Shown piece after piece: positions 5,355-5,480 of a DNA stretch of 5,480 nt. Made by a program: the position numbers and the translations under genes. Source of the DNA: JAAYGT01 sp050252075 (GTDB lineage Bacteria > Pseudomonadota > Gammaproteobacteria > Burkholderiales > Burkholderiaceae_B); assembly GCA_050252075.1 (NCBI GenBank), contig JBFWLP010000141.1, positions 1-5,480 of the forward strand. The letters run 5' to 3'. How positions within the stretch are numbered: position 1 is the stretch's first letter; each line of letters begins with the position of its first letter. The notes under the pieces are model-generated. The model saw only the letters and a program-made list of their open reading frames with translations. It made no database searches and had not been told where the DNA came from.

Positions 5355-5480
5355 ATGGCAAAAGGTAAGTTTGAACGGACCAAACCGCACGTGAACGTAG
5401 GCACGATCGGCCACGTTGACCACGGCAAAACCACGCTGACTGCGGCAATCACAACGGTGCTCTCGAGCGCGTTCGGCGGC
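5355..5480 (+). CDS. tuf: Translation elongation factor Tu (EF-Tu), N-terminal fragment
   Basis: EF-Tu delivers aminoacyl-tRNA to the ribosome as a GTP complex. The window holds the first 42 codons, beginning MAKGKFERTKPHVNVGTIGH and including the P-loop GHVDHGKT (19-26). The gene runs past the window edge; family length is about 396 residues. ATG 5355 gives the family-standard N-terminus and has a modest GGGA (5345-5348) 6 nt upstream. It is the fourth gene of the str operon, 75 nt after fusA. Whether this is the only tuf copy cannot be told here; many betaproteobacteria have two. Confidence 0.97.
   Translation, partial: MAKGKFERTKPHVNVGTIGHVDHGKTTLTAAITTVLSSAFGG

Overview
The window comes from a betaproteobacterium, most likely of the order Burkholderiales and close to Alcaligenaceae/Bordetella. 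The evidence is the RpsL, RpsG, EF-G and EF-Tu sequences, the GC-rich third codon positions, and a globin-coupled diguanylate cyclase of the Bordetella BpeGReg / E. coli DosC type. The family-level placement comes from remembered protein sequences, not from a search. All genes lie on the + strand.

Layout. Positions 1-339 hold the last 112 codons of rpoC (RNA polymerase beta'), closed by a strong intrinsic terminator (371-408). The Shine-Dalgarno of the next gene starts directly after the terminator's T-run. That gene (424-1800) encodes a complete oxygen-sensing c-di-GMP synthase: a heme globin sensor, a DosC-type middle domain and an active GGEEF domain with an intact inhibitory site. Positions 1801-2174 are a 374-base gene-free stretch with a good sigma70-type promoter (1848-1877) and a predicted leader of about 290 nt. 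The leader carries a perfect 20-bp palindrome, several hairpins and a boxA-like element. The str operon follows: rpsL (2175-2549), a 141-nt structured spacer, rpsG (2691-3161), fusA (3177-5279), a 75-nt spacer with a hairpin and offset T-run, and the first 42 codons of tuf (5355 to the window edge).

How it works together. rpoC, rpsL, rpsG, fusA and tuf form the conserved transcription/translation core: polymerase subunit, 30S proteins S12 and S7, and elongation factors G and Tu. The lodger is the c-di-GMP synthase, placed between the rpoBC transcription unit and the str operon. No convincing promoter of its own is visible, so it may be fed by read-through from rpoC. That would link an oxygen/second-messenger sensor to housekeeping transcription.

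The protein-coding content is ordinary apart from this placement. The parts least explained by known genes are the long structured str leader and the rpsL-rpsG spacer, both candidates for ribosomal-protein or antitermination control. I see no mobile element, CRISPR array, tRNA or rRNA, and no clear evidence of a wholly new system.
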